A DNA stretch of 64,000 nucleotides, taken from NCBI GenBank assembly GCA_046566065.1, contig JBKHXK010000001.1, positions 124,001-188,000 of the forward strand, given 5' to 3'. Within the stretch, counting starts at the first letter, position 1, and every line of letters begins with the position of its first letter. Shown here one piece after another: positions 1 through 7,832 of this stretch. The notes under the pieces are model-generated. The model did no database searches and was not told the DNA's origin. It saw only the letters and a list, made by a program, of their open reading frames with translations. The position numbers and the translations under genes are program-made. This DNA is from MB1-2 sp046566065 (GTDB lineage: Bacteria > Actinomycetota > CADDZG01 > WHSQ01).

Positions 1-206
1 GTGCATCCCCCCTTGCCGTCGAACTTTGCAAGGCCGAGCTGAGCGTACTGATAGCGCACCAAACGACCTTCGAACGCCCACACCCAGGTTCCCTTGAGAG
101 ATGCGGGCGAGAATGACATCGAGGGCGTCGATGCCCCGCCTGCGATGGACGGGATCGTGGCCCAGACGGCTACGGCGATAAGCCCGAAGATCAATCGTGT
201 TCTCAC
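1..206 (-). CDS. Secreted protein of unknown function, 3' part cut by window edge
   Basis: This is the first 68 codons of a gene that runs off the left edge. Translation from the GTG at 206 gives a short basic n-region, a hydrophobic segment (LIFGLIAVAVWATIP), a small-residue cleavage region and then a mature part with GTWVWAFEG and GLAKFDGKGGC. The signal peptide is clear. The mature start resembles the first strands of small secreted beta-barrel (lipocalin-like) proteins, which is only a suggestion from the GTW and FDGKG patterns. An AGGAACGG stretch about 10 nt upstream is a weak ribosome-binding site. The ATG overlapping at 208 is followed at once by TGA, so GTG 206 is the only sensible start. 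Confidence 0.6.
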   Translation of the reverse strand, partial: MRTRLIFGLIAVAVWATIPSIAGGASTPSMSFSPASLKGTWVWAFEGRLVRYQYAQLGLAKFDGKGGC

Positions 207-384
207 ATCGACCCCGTTCCTGAGTGGGTGCCCGGCCTGCAATATTTCGACGTCGGAGTCCCGATTCCTAGTGGACGACCACACCACTCCGTGTCTCCTG
301 TCAGACGGCGTAGCCGGATCGAAACTGACCTACGGGCGACGATGCGAGGGCGGACCCGGCACTTTCTCCAGTTGGCGCAAAGAG

Positions 385-420
385 CAGGGAGCGGCCCTCC
401 CGAAAGAGAGCCGCTCCCTG
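385..420 (-). terminator. Hairpin terminator after the cupredoxin gene
   Basis: An 11-bp perfect stem, CAGGGAGCGGC (385-395) with GCCGCTCCCTG (410-420), encloses a 14-nt loop. It lies 29 nt beyond the stop of the minus-strand cupredoxin gene. There is no clear T-tract, so it may be a non-canonical or bidirectional terminator. Confidence 0.6.
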
Positions 421-448
421 GATGGTGCGGATCAAACAGCGTCCAGCC

Positions 449-1687
449 TTACCTCACCCTGATCCGGCCCCCCATGCCCGGTCCGTGGATAAGACAGAAG
501 AACTTCCAGCCCTTACGGGTCGAGGGTTTCGCAAACTTCACGTCGTAAGGAGCCGTCGACAGCTGGAGCCCGCCGCGCACGCCGGAGTTCTCGAAGTCGG
601 TGGCGCCCTTGAACACGCCGTCGCCGCTCACGTTCCACAGTGGGGAGGGGATGTCGACCTCGAATTTCGAGAAGTCACCACCGCAGGGTGGACCTGCAGC
701 CCCGAGTGGTTCATCCGGACCTGCGCCCGAGTCCGTGTCGGGATCACACCAAGGTGAGAACATCTCTTGCCCCCGCTCGAGGCCCTCCGATGTTGGCATC
801 GTTGCGGTGTGGGCCTCGTAGATCAATTCGTTGAACTGGAACCTCACTGTCGCACCCTTGGGGACGCTGGTGACACGTGGGTACATGGCGTTGAGGGCGA
901 CGCGGTGGTTGTCCACGCCGACGTAGACGTCGTAGACCTTCTGACCTGTAGACGTGCGGTGGCTGCTCTGCTTGTTGATCAGCTTCGCATCCTGGGCTTG
1001 AGCCCACTCGAGGTCGGCGGCAAGGTTTGCGGTCCGGGCCGCGTCGATATCCGCCTGCGTCGAAGCTGCGGTGTCATTCCCGACCACAGTGACCTTCATG
1101 AACATGTGCGGGTGGATCAAGCAGAGCACCCAGAACACATCGCCCGGGTTGGCATCGATCTCCACCGAGAATAGGGCGGGTTCGCTCTGAGGGATCCCTG
1201 AGTTGAGTAGCGATCCGTCGTAGGAGCACGGATTGTCGGGCGCGCCGCAGGTGGGATCCGTCGGGAACTGCACGGCGTTGTTGAACTTGACCGACGGCTT
1301 CTCAGCTGCTCCGCCATCTAGCGCCGTGTCATCCGGATCGGGAACGACCAACGAGAAAGGATTCGTAGTACCGGGGGTGTTCGTCTGGATCCAGTGGAAC
1401 AGGTCGGTCCCCGTCGGCAGGAAGGTCGCCGTATGGAACCCCTGGAAGTCGAAGGTGAGCGTGTCGCCTTTGTGAACCCTGAGGTTAGGGGCCTGGAAAC
1501 GCATGGACTCGCCACTGCGACACCCTTGACCCGTTTCCTGGTTGCAGTTCGGACCAACGCCGAAGTGCCCGCCGACCTGCACCGTCAAGGATCCGCCATG
1601 GTTGGCCGTGGCCACCGGCGACACCGCCACGGTCGCGACCAGCGCTAGGCAACTGAGGATCGCATACCTTTTCAGCGATCTCCTCAT
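449..1687 (-). CDS. Secreted two-domain cupredoxin (plastocyanin/azurin-like)
   Basis: The 412-aa product begins with a signal peptide (roughly residues 1-28, ending near VATANH) and contains two type-1-copper-like modules. The first has a candidate His ligand in GFHTATF and a Cys-His-Met cluster in VLCLIHPHMFM (C-x2-H-x4-M). The second, at the C-terminus, has EAHTATM and FFCLIHGPGM (C-x2-H-x3-M). This layout is typical of blue-copper electron carriers, so an extracytoplasmic electron-transfer or copper-binding role is inferred; no redox partner is encoded nearby. The ATG at 1687 follows a strong AGGAGGTG. A hairpin at 385-420 ends the unit. The family call is firm, the function is not. Confidence 0.8.
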   Translation of the reverse strand: MRRSLKRYAILSCLALVATVAVSPVATANHGGSLTVQVGGHFGVGPNCNQETGQGCRSGESMRFQAPNLRVHKGDTLTFDFQGFHTATFLPTGTDLFHWIQTNTPGTTNPFSLVVPDPDDTALDGGAAEKPSVKFNNAVQFPTDPTCGAPDNPCSYDGSLLNSGIPQSEPALFSVEIDANPGDVFWVLCLIHPHMFMKVTVVGNDTAASTQADIDAARTANLAADLEWAQAQDAKLINKQSSHRTSTGQKVYDVYVGVDNHRVALNAMYPRVTSVPKGATVRFQFNELIYEAHTATMPTSEGLERGQEMFSPWCDPDTDSGAGPDEPLGAAGPPCGGDFSKFEVDIPSPLWNVSGDGVFKGATDFENSGVRGGLQLSTAPYDVKFAKPSTRKGWKFFCLIHGPGMGGRIRVR

Positions 1688-1783
1688 CAGACCCCACCTC
1701 CTTCAACACAGGCCACGAAGGCCTTCTTGCCTGCCACGACGATCAACCTATGGGGGGCGAGACATGGCGTCTAGGTACTTTTC

Positions 1784-1799
1784 CGGGCATACGTGCCCG
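1784..1799. terminator. Short GC hairpin between gene ends
   Basis: CGGGCA-TACG-TGCCCG forms a 6-bp stem with a 4-nt loop in the gap between the cupredoxin gene and the gene ending at 1849. On the plus strand it is followed by TTT. It could terminate transcription leaving the 1849-2445 gene, but the T-tract is poor. Confidence 0.35.
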
Positions 1800-1848
1800 T
1801 TTCCTCAGAGCGCGCCGGCAGAGGGCGTCGGCGCGAGACGCCGGGCGG

Positions 1849-2445
1849 TTACTCGGGGGGTGGGTACTCGCTGAGGCCGCTCTCGGGGGCCGTATCGGTC
1901 GCGGTGGCCGAAGCGGGATCGGCTCGGTCCCCGTCCAACGTGGCTTTCAGGTTCCAGGTGAACCGCCCCGGGAAGTCGGGGATCTCCGGCTGGGTGAGCC
2001 GCACGGTGATCGTGTTCCCCTCGTAGTCGATCCTCCCGGGCAGCAGACCGTCGATCGTGGAGGAGCCGTAACCACTCTGCTGGGCAGTCACCGAGGCGAC
2101 CGGCTTGTCGACGCTGACGTTGGCTGTGACCAGCCAGGTGAGCGTCCCTCCCTCCGAGACCTCCCAGCGCCACTCCATGCTCTGGCCCTTGAGGCTCTTG
2201 GGGATAGGCGCGCCCATCGTGGCCTGGAAGACGATCTGGCTCGCCTCCTCGAACACCCGCGCTTCTTGGATGTCGGCCAGGGCGGTCAGAGCCGGGGCCG
2301 TGTTGCCCTCTCCTACGACGACGTCCCCGGACGCATCTTTGGCCTGCTGCTCGGCGGGAGCGCCGCCCGTGACCAAAAGAACGACGATCGCGGCGAGGAC
2401 CAGACCCACGATCGCCGAGACGACGGCCAACTGCTTCGCGTTCAT
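1849..2445 (-). CDS. Membrane-anchored extracytoplasmic protein, unknown function
   Basis: The 198-aa product has one N-terminal hydrophobic segment (VVSAIVGLVLAAIVVLLV), then an acidic, alanine-rich linker and a region of alternating strands (for example MEWRWEV, TWLVTANV, FTWNLKATL) that looks like a single beta-sandwich. It is therefore probably tethered to the outside of the membrane. I recognise no family; the pattern superficially resembles DOMON- or immunoglobulin-like domains. Its ATG overlaps the stop of the upstream translin-family gene as ATGA, so the two are translationally coupled and probably linked in function. Confidence 0.6.
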   Translation of the reverse strand: MNAKQLAVVSAIVGLVLAAIVVLLVTGGAPAEQQAKDASGDVVVGEGNTAPALTALADIQEARVFEEASQIVFQATMGAPIPKSLKGQSMEWRWEVSEGGTLTWLVTANVSVDKPVASVTAQQSGYGSSTIDGLLPGRIDYEGNTITVRLTQPEIPDFPGRFTWNLKATLDGDRADPASATATDTAPESGLSEYPPPE

Positions 2446-3068
2446 CGCTCTTTCGACGTCTTCTGTTCGAGCGCATCCCGAAGCGCGCTCTGGATACTCG
2501 AGGTCGTGAAATCACCGCGGGTACGTTCGATGATCGAGCGCGCGACATCGGTGAGCCTTCTCAGGCCGAGAGTGATGCCATCCGGGTAGTCCATCGACAC
2601 GAGCAGGTAGTACATCTCGTCCATCGAGCCGAGGAGCTCTTCGCATCGCTTCAGCTCGCCTCGACGCATGAGGTCGAGGATGTGACGACGGATCTCACCG
2701 ATCGACTCGGCCATGCCTTTCATGAACGCGGCGACGGACAGAGAGAGCTCGTCCGGAGTGGGGAACCCTTTGTCGGTGACCAGGGAATAGGTGATCCGGG
2801 CTTCCGCGTACTCCTTCTCCGCATCGTGCACGAACCCCGCGTGAAGCAGCTCTGGATGCGGCTCCAGAACCGTGCGCGCCTCGTCGAGAGCGGCTTTGGC
2901 CTCGCCGAGCAACTGCTCGGCGCGCTCGGGCTCGTACCGATGCATCGCTCGGATCGCGTTCCCGCAAGACCGGATCGCGGCGCGGCTGGAAGAGAGGCCG
3001 CGCTCGCGCGCGCTCGTCTTGTCCTCGAACCTCTGCCGGATCGCATCGCCCAGCTCGGCTAGCTCCAT
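2442..3068 (-). CDS. Translin-family (COG2178-like) RNA/DNA-binding protein
   Basis: The 208-aa all-helical product matches the bacterial/archaeal translin pattern: IRAMHRYE near the N-terminus, GFVHDAEKEYAEA in the middle, GMAESIGEIRRHILDLMRRGE, then SMDYPDGITLGLRRLTDVARSIIERTRGD split over the last third. Translins form ring oligomers that bind single-stranded RNA or DNA; eukaryotic translin-TRAX (C3PO) is a nuclease, but translin itself is not catalytic. I chose ATG 3068 over the in-frame GTG 3077 because TAGGGT lies 7 nt before it, the leaderless promoter spacing seen across this window. The gene overlaps the downstream membrane-protein gene by four bases. The substrate in this organism is unknown. 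Confidence 0.8.
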   Translation of the reverse strand: MELAELGDAIRQRFEDKTSARERGLSSSRAAIRSCGNAIRAMHRYEPERAEQLLGEAKAALDEARTVLEPHPELLHAGFVHDAEKEYAEARITYSLVTDKGFPTPDELSLSVAAFMKGMAESIGEIRRHILDLMRRGELKRCEELLGSMDEMYYLLVSMDYPDGITLGLRRLTDVARSIIERTRGDFTTSSIQSALRDALEQKTSKER

Positions 3069-3075
3069 CGCGGGC

Positions 3076-3081
3076 ACCCTA
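3076..3081 (-). promoter_or_regulatory. -10 hexamer TAGGGT for leaderless translin gene
   Basis: On the minus strand TAGGGT is followed by 7 nt and the ATG at 3068. No Shine-Dalgarno sequence is present, so transcription probably starts at or next to the start codon. Confidence 0.55.
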
Positions 3082-3107
3082 TCGAACCGCCCTGCGAGGA
3101 AGCGAAG

Positions 3108-3647
3108 TTAGGAGCGCCGGCCCCCGACCTCGACCGGATCAAGGACCCGGAAATCGTCAACGCGCTCCTCGTCGAGGCGGACGACCTTCGTCTCGCGCTC
3201 GTCTCGCCGACGCTTCGTCTCGAAGAGCAGAGCGACGTAGAAGACCAGCACGCCATCCGCTATCAGATGGAGCTCTCGCCAGTTGCCCCCGCGCCAGATC
3301 GCAACGATCGCCGTGACCACGACCAGGACGAGAAGACCGGCAAGGAGGCGCTGCCGGCGCTGCTGCGCCCGGCGATGAGCCACGGCTCGGGCGCGGGATG
3401 GATCCGGCACGATGATCCAGCGACCGGAGTCGGTTCGAGCTTTGTGAGCGGCGGGGGCGGGCTTCGGTGCCTGCCGACGACGGGGAGCCTGATGTCGAGG
3501 CGCTGCCTTGGGGGGCGCCACCCGGCTCAGGGCCCGCTTGAATCGGACGGCTGCGGCAAGTGGGGTCTGGCGTCTTGCCCGCTCGGCGCCGGGCAGAAAG
3601 AACGCGATCCAGATCAGCGCTAGAAACGCTAAGAACCAAATGGTCAA
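3108..3647 (-). CDS. GlpR-like actinobacterial membrane protein
   Basis: The 179-aa product has a transmembrane helix at the extreme N-terminus (IWFLAFLALIWIAFFLPG), a basic proline/alanine-rich cytoplasmic linker of about 85 residues, two more helices (LLAGLLVLVVVTAIVAIW and IADGVLVFYVALLF) and a charged tail starting KRRRDERE. This layout matches mycobacterial Rv0996 and corynebacterial GlpR, the membrane receptor of the gephyrin-like divisome protein Glp encoded near galU. Here galU and moaC are 3-4 kb away but no moeA/glp gene is present, so the functional assignment is tentative. The start is TTG at 3647 with GGGGAAGAG just upstream. Confidence 0.55.
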   Translation of the reverse strand: MTIWFLAFLALIWIAFFLPGAERARRQTPLAAAVRFKRALSRVAPPKAAPRHQAPRRRQAPKPAPAAHKARTDSGRWIIVPDPSRARAVAHRRAQQRRQRLLAGLLVLVVVTAIVAIWRGGNWRELHLIADGVLVFYVALLFETKRRRDERETKVVRLDEERVDDFRVLDPVEVGGRRS

Positions 3648-3815
3648 GAGCTCTTCCCCAAGCTCTAGCCGGTTGTTCTTGCCAAGCTAAACCCGCTAGT
3701 GCCCGCACTCAAGGATATGAGGCGAAATAGTGAGTGCTAAGAGAGAACGCGCGGCCCCCACTCCGCCGGCTGTATGAAGTAGCCCGAGATCCGCCAGAAA
3801 CCACGAGGAGTTGAC

Positions 3816-5294
3816 ATGCCACCGCAGATCGTTCCCTCCGAGGACAACGTTACGGATGTCGCGTGCGATGCCCTCGTGGTTGGTGCGCACTCCCGCAACG
3901 GGAGTTTCGCGCTTTCCCCGGCTGCCCAACGGATCGACGCCGCTCTGGACGGGTATCTGTCCGAGCACCTGGAGGACATCTCGTTCAAAGCCAAACCCGC
4001 CGAGTTGGCGGTCGTGCCGACCATGCGCTCCTCGAGCGCGAAAAGCATCGTCGTGGCCGGCCTCGGCCCCCAGGACGGAGACGGAACAGGCCAGATAGGA
4101 CGGATCCGGCGCGCGGCTGGCGCGGCGGCCAGACGTCTGAGCGGAAGTCACGCCGACATCGCGACCACGCTCCACGAAGGCCACGGCGGAGAGGCGGCGG
4201 CCGCGGTCGCCGAGGGATTCCTCCTCGGCTCCTATCGCTACACGAAGTTCAAAAGCGATCCTCGGCCCTCGAAGATCCAACGCATCGCGCTCCTAGGAGC
4301 GCAAGCGGACGACGCCGAGCGCGGCACGGCGATCGGAGAGGCAACGTTGACGGCTCGCGATCTGATCAACGAGCCGGCACATTCGCTCACTCCCGAGGCA
4401 CTGGCGCGTCGCGCGCAAGAGATCGCAGACGTCAGCGGGCTCTCCTGCACCGTGCTCGACGAAGGCGAGATCGAGGCCCGAGGGTTGAACGGGGTGATCA
4501 CGGTCGGCAAGGGGGCCGCCAACAAGCCTCGTTTCATCGAGCTCTCCTACGATCCCGGCAAGGCCTCGGGACACGTCGCGTTGGTCGGCAAGGGCGTGAC
4601 GTTCGACTCCGGGGGACTGTCGCTGAAGCCAGCGGCGAGCATGGAAACGATGAAGACCGACATGTCCGGGGCCGCCGCCGTCCTAGGCACGATGAGCGTC
4701 GTCGCCAAGCTCGGCATCGGCACGGCGGTCAAGGCGTACATCCCGGCGGTGGAGAACATGCCCGGAGGCAACGCCGTACGGCCGGGCGACGTGATCAAGC
4801 ACTACGGGGGCAAGACCTCGGAGGTCTTGAACACCGATGCTGAAGGCAGATTGATCCTCGCCGACGCCCTGGCCCTCGCCTCCGAGGACAAGCCGGTCGC
4901 GATCGTCGACGCGGCAACCCTCACCGGCTCTATCCACATCGCGCTGGGCGGGAAGATCGGCGGCCTCTTCTGTAACGACGACACGCTGGCAGCGGAGCTC
5001 CAAGCGGCTGCAGACCAGGCCGGGGAGCCGCTCTGGCGGATGCCGCTGTTCCAGGAGTACCGCAAGCAGCTCGATTCCGAAGTCGCGGACATGCGAAACG
5101 TCGGGACGCGCTACGGCGGGTCGATCGTGGCGGCCCTGTTCCTCAAGGAGTTCGTGGCGGAGGGCATCCCCTGGGCGCACCTAGACATCGCGGGAGTCGC
5201 TCGCTCGGACAACGACGACGACCGCGGCCCCAAAGGCGGAACTGGAGCCGCCACCGCTACGTTGCTGTCATGGCTGCAGAGCAGGGCGTCATGA
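3816..5294 (+). CDS. pepA: Leucyl aminopeptidase (M17 family)
   Basis: PepA is a cytoplasmic hexameric di-metal exopeptidase that removes N-terminal residues such as leucine from peptides. The 492-aa product shows the M17 hallmarks: GKGVTFDSGGLSLKP near residue 257, with the metal-binding Lys and Asp, and the signature NTDAEGRL near residue 338, with the metal ligands Asp and Glu and the conserved Arg. Length is normal for the family. The N-terminal 150 residues form the usual less conserved domain. ATG 3816 follows GAGGAG. The stop overlaps the ATG of the small membrane-protein gene, so the two are coupled. Confidence 0.95.
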   Translation: MPPQIVPSEDNVTDVACDALVVGAHSRNGSFALSPAAQRIDAALDGYLSEHLEDISFKAKPAELAVVPTMRSSSAKSIVVAGLGPQDGDGTGQIGRIRRAAGAAARRLSGSHADIATTLHEGHGGEAAAAVAEGFLLGSYRYTKFKSDPRPSKIQRIALLGAQADDAERGTAIGEATLTARDLINEPAHSLTPEALARRAQEIADVSGLSCTVLDEGEIEARGLNGVITVGKGAANKPRFIELSYDPGKASGHVALVGKGVTFDSGGLSLKPAASMETMKTDMSGAAAVLGTMSVVAKLGIGTAVKAYIPAVENMPGGNAVRPGDVIKHYGGKTSEVLNTDAEGRLILADALALASEDKPVAIVDAATLTGSIHIALGGKIGGLFCNDDTLAAELQAAADQAGEPLWRMPLFQEYRKQLDSEVADMRNVGTRYGGSIVAALFLKEFVAEGIPWAHLDIAGVARSDNDDDRGPKGGTGAATATLLSWLQSRAS

Positions 5295-5602
5295 CGGAGG
5301 GGACCGACGGGATCCACCAGAAGGTCGTGGCCCTACCTACCGATCACGTGACGGAGCCGGAGATCGAGCGACCGTCGGCATCCAGCAGGCTTCACGGCGC
5401 TTTGACGACAGGGATGGCCCTCTCCGCCCTGGTGGGGATCGCGTCTATGTTCGCGTTCATCACGATCGGATGGTCCGAGAGCACACGGGGGTACGTGCTT
5501 GCCGTCTTCTTTTTCTCGGTGCTCGTGTTCCTCACCTGCGCATCGGCCGCTGTGTTCACCGCGGCGCGCGACACCCACGCGCCACCCCGGTCCGACAACT
5601 AA
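5291..5602 (+). CDS. Small two-helix membrane protein
   Basis: The 103-aa product has an N-terminal cytoplasmic stretch of about 40 residues and two transmembrane helices (ALSALVGIASMFAFITIGW and VLAVFFFSVLVFLTCASAAVF). No family recognised. I placed the start at ATG 5291, which overlaps the pepA stop as ATGA; an upstream in-frame ATG at 5270 would lie inside pepA. Coupling to pepA implies coexpression but not a shared function. Confidence 0.6.
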   Translation: MTEGTDGIHQKVVALPTDHVTEPEIERPSASSRLHGALTTGMALSALVGIASMFAFITIGWSESTRGYVLAVFFFSVLVFLTCASAAVFTAARDTHAPPRSDN

Positions 5603-5612
5603 GCTTCCCAGG

Positions 5613-5816
5613 ATGGAGATCGACGGCCACCCCACGCAGGACATGCTCGAGGAGCTCGAACAGCGCGGCGCCATCCGGATGCACGGCTCGACCGCCGGAC
5701 CTCGGGTGGATACGATCCGCTTCCTCACCGAGCAGAACCCAGAGGAGAAACCGGGGATCTGGCTGTTCCTCCCGAGCGAAGCTTTCGATACTGGGCTCGA
5801 CGAGTCGCCGGTCTAG
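5613..5816 (+). CDS. Small hypothetical protein (67 aa)
   Basis: ATG 5613 opens a 67-aa acidic reading frame beginning MEIDGHPTQDMLEELEQRG and containing GIWLFLPSEAFDTG. No signal peptide or membrane segment and no family recognised. It lies 10 nt after the two-helix membrane protein and lacks a clear ribosome-binding site. Its stop interlocks with that of the convergent DUF192 gene through the palindrome CTAG at 5813-5816, which supports the reading frame as real. Confidence 0.5.
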   Translation: MEIDGHPTQDMLEELEQRGAIRMHGSTAGPRVDTIRFLTEQNPEEKPGIWLFLPSEAFDTGLDESPV

Positions 5817-6166
5817 CTCGCGATCTGTTCCACGGTGAGGCGGTCACCGACAGAAACCAGAGCCGCCCCTCCCGCCCGCAACTCGACGACGTTGACCCCG
5901 CGCCACACGAAACGCGAGACCCGGCGTGGCGCCATGCCGCGAACGGCGTGGATCACCTCCCACTCCCGCGTGCAGAACAACACGTCTATCGGATCCTTCA
6001 TGCCGAAGGTGTGCACCTGGCGACCGGGAGCGAGGATCATCGCTTCGCCCCTCCCGAGGCGGGGCCGCCCGAGCAGCCCCCTCGTGCGCTCGGCCGGACC
6101 CGTGGCCCATATGCACCGGTCTGCTACAACCAGGCCACGTTCGGGTAAGAGAAGCCTTGTATGCAT
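5813..6166 (-). CDS. DUF192 family protein
   Basis: The 117-aa product carries the DUF192 (COG1430) pattern: RTRGLLGRPRLGRGEAMIL, the VHTFGMKDPIDVLF segment and a C-terminal strand series ending in VVELRAGGAALVSVGDRL. Members are small, often exported or surface beta proteins with no established role. No convincing signal peptide is visible here. I chose ATG 6166; the longer frame would need a TTG at 6202 and adds an arginine-rich stretch that lies outside the domain. CAACCT 7 nt upstream of the ATG resembles the window's leaderless -10 elements. Confidence 0.75.
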   Translation of the reverse strand: MHTRLLLPERGLVVADRCIWATGPAERTRGLLGRPRLGRGEAMILAPGRQVHTFGMKDPIDVLFCTREWEVIHAVRGMAPRRVSRFVWRGVNVVELRAGGAALVSVGDRLTVEQIAS

Positions 6167-6236
6167 CTGAAGTAGGTTGACGCCGCTCCGGCGCGGGCGC
6201 AACCGCCGCAGTCACACTCAACGAAGGAGACCGACC

Positions 6237-6434
6237 TTGCAGAAATGGGAGTACGCGACCGTCCCCCTGATCTCTCACGCTCTTCAGGAGATCCTGAACC
6301 AGTGGGGTGAAGAGGGTTGGGAGCTGGTCCAGGTCGTAGAGAGCCCCAACACGGGCACGACCGGGTACCTCAAGCGGCCCAAGAACGGCACCCCGAAGGG
6401 GAGCGACGCCCCCGGACCGACACCGGGCGGCTGA
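6237..6434 (+). CDS. DUF4177-like small protein
   Basis: The start is a TTG at 6237, supported by GAAGGAGA six bases upstream; the longer reading frame from 6177 is not supported by any ribosome-binding site. The 65-aa product starts MQKWEYATVPL and contains LNQWGEEGWELVQVVE, the signature of DUF4177-type proteins (WEY near the start, then NxxGxEGWELV). Its C-terminus is a proline/glycine-rich tail. Members are small proteins of unknown function. It converges on moaC with one base between the stops. Confidence 0.7.
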   Translation: MQKWEYATVPLISHALQEILNQWGEEGWELVQVVESPNTGTTGYLKRPKNGTPKGSDAPGPTPGG

Positions 6435-6435
6435 T

Positions 6436-6939
6436 TCACCCCTCCGGGTTCAGCCACTCCCCGGATCGCCCACCGAGCTTGCGCAAGAGCCGGACATCTG
6501 TGAGACAGACCCCGCGTTCCACCGACTTCACCATGTCGTAGACCGTCAGCCCGGCCACCGTCACCGCCGCCATCGCTTCCATCTCGACGCCCGTTCGCTC
6601 GCTCGTCTTGACGGTGGCCCGCACCTCGATCCCGTCGTCGACAGCGGAGAGCTCGACGTCCACGGCCCCCAGCGCCAGGGGATGGCAGAGCGGGATCAGG
6701 TCGGAGGTCCGCTTGGCGGCCATCACCCCGGCTATGCGAGCCACCTCGAGCGCGTCGCCCTTCTCGAGGCGGCCTTGCATCACGAGATCGCGGGTAGCAG
6801 CATCCATGCGCACCAGAGCGGCGGCGGTCGCTTCGCGGACGGTGACCTCCTTGGAGGTCACGTCGACCATCCGGGCCCGGGTCTCGGGGTGCTCGTTCAG
6901 TTGCCGGCCCCCAGACGCGCGGCCCTCTCGGCGAGCCAT
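6436..6939 (-). CDS. moaC: Cyclic pyranopterin monophosphate synthase (MoaC)
   Basis: MoaC catalyses the second step of molybdenum-cofactor synthesis, converting the MoaA product 3',8-cyclo-GTP to cyclic pyranopterin monophosphate. The product has the family core MVDVTSKEVTVREA, the conserved DLIPLCHPLALG, TSERTGVEMEAMAA and KSVERG with the catalytic lysine. The N-terminus is uncertain: the coordinate given uses ATG 6939, which overlaps galU by 43 nt. A CTG at 6900 would start the protein in the usual NEHPETRARMVDV position, and ATG 6870 would remove the normal N-terminus. No other molybdenum-cofactor gene is in the window. Confidence 0.9.
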   Translation of the reverse strand: MARREGRASGGRQLNEHPETRARMVDVTSKEVTVREATAAALVRMDAATRDLVMQGRLEKGDALEVARIAGVMAAKRTSDLIPLCHPLALGAVDVELSAVDDGIEVRATVKTSERTGVEMEAMAAVTVAGLTVYDMVKSVERGVCLTDVRLLRKLGGRSGEWLNPEG

Positions 6940-7790
6940 GCGGCGAAGTCGGGACCGAGATCGTCCCTGCGCAGAGCCAGCTCGATCGTGGCCTTGAGAT
7001 AGTCGAGCTTCTTGCCCACATCCAGGATCGGCCCCGTGTGCACGTAAGCGAGCACACCTTCTTCTTCGGCCAGCAGCCGGATCGCATCGGTTAGCTGGAT
7101 CTCGCCCCCGACGCCGGCCGAGGTCCGTTCGATCGCATCGAAGATCGAAGGAGTGAAGAGGTAGCGACCGCGCGAGGCGAGGTTCGAGGGTGCATCCTCG
7201 GGGGCGGGCTTCTCGACCATGCCCTTGAGCTCGACGAACCCATCGCCTTCCTCGCCCGGATCGATGATGCCGTAGGCCGCCGCGTCCTCCTTGGCGACCT
7301 CCTGTACGGCGATGACGCTCTTGTTGTGCTTCTCGTAGAGAGCGACCATCTCGTCGACGAGCGCCGGTTCGTCATCTCTCGGCTCCGGAACGATCTCGTC
7401 ACCCACCATCACGACGAAGGGCTCGGAGCCCATGTGCTCCTTGCCGAGGAGAACGGCGTGACCGAAGCCCAAAGGCTCTTTCTGACGGACGTAGTGGAAG
7501 TTCGCCAGCTCGGCGATAGCCCGGACCTCTTCCATCGCTTCGGTCTTGCCGGTCCGTTCGAGGTGGTGCTCTAGCTCCAACGAGCGATCGAAGTGGTCCT
7601 CCAGCGTTGCCTTGCCGCGGCTGGTGACGACCAAGATGTCGTCGAGGCCTCCGCGCACCGCTTCCTCGACCACGTACTGGATGCCGGGACGATCGACGAC
7701 CGGCAGCATCTCTTTGGGCTGTGATTTCGTCGCCGGAAGGAAACGCGTGCCCAGGCCGGCGGCGGGGATCACTGCTTTGTGGACGGACAC
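6897..7790 (-). CDS. galU: UTP-glucose-1-phosphate uridylyltransferase
   Basis: GalU makes UDP-glucose from UTP and glucose-1-phosphate, the precursor of glycolipids, glycogen and envelope polysaccharides. The 297-aa product has the nucleotide-binding signature AVIPAAGLGTRFLPATKSQPKE, followed by EMLPVVDRPGIQYVVEEAV, FVVMVGDEIV with the metal-binding aspartate, and GEIQLTDAI. Length is typical. The start is a GTG at 7790 with AAGGAG about 12 nt upstream. It overlaps moaC downstream and lies next to the diguanylate cyclase gene on the same strand. Confidence 0.93.
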   Translation of the reverse strand: MSVHKAVIPAAGLGTRFLPATKSQPKEMLPVVDRPGIQYVVEEAVRGGLDDILVVTSRGKATLEDHFDRSLELEHHLERTGKTEAMEEVRAIAELANFHYVRQKEPLGFGHAVLLGKEHMGSEPFVVMVGDEIVPEPRDDEPALVDEMVALYEKHNKSVIAVQEVAKEDAAAYGIIDPGEEGDGFVELKGMVEKPAPEDAPSNLASRGRYLFTPSIFDAIERTSAGVGGEIQLTDAIRLLAEEEGVLAYVHTGPILDVGKKLDYLKATIELALRRDDLGPDFAAWLAERAARLGAGN

Positions 7791-7832
7791 TCGAGAACCA
7801 CGCTCCTTCTGAAGAGAGAGGGAGCGGTCAGT

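Noticed and set aside
1190..1206. CTGAGGGATCCCTGAG resembling the family 1 border
   Set aside because: It is inside the cupredoxin coding sequence, matches only the CTGAGGGA core and has no inner hairpin.
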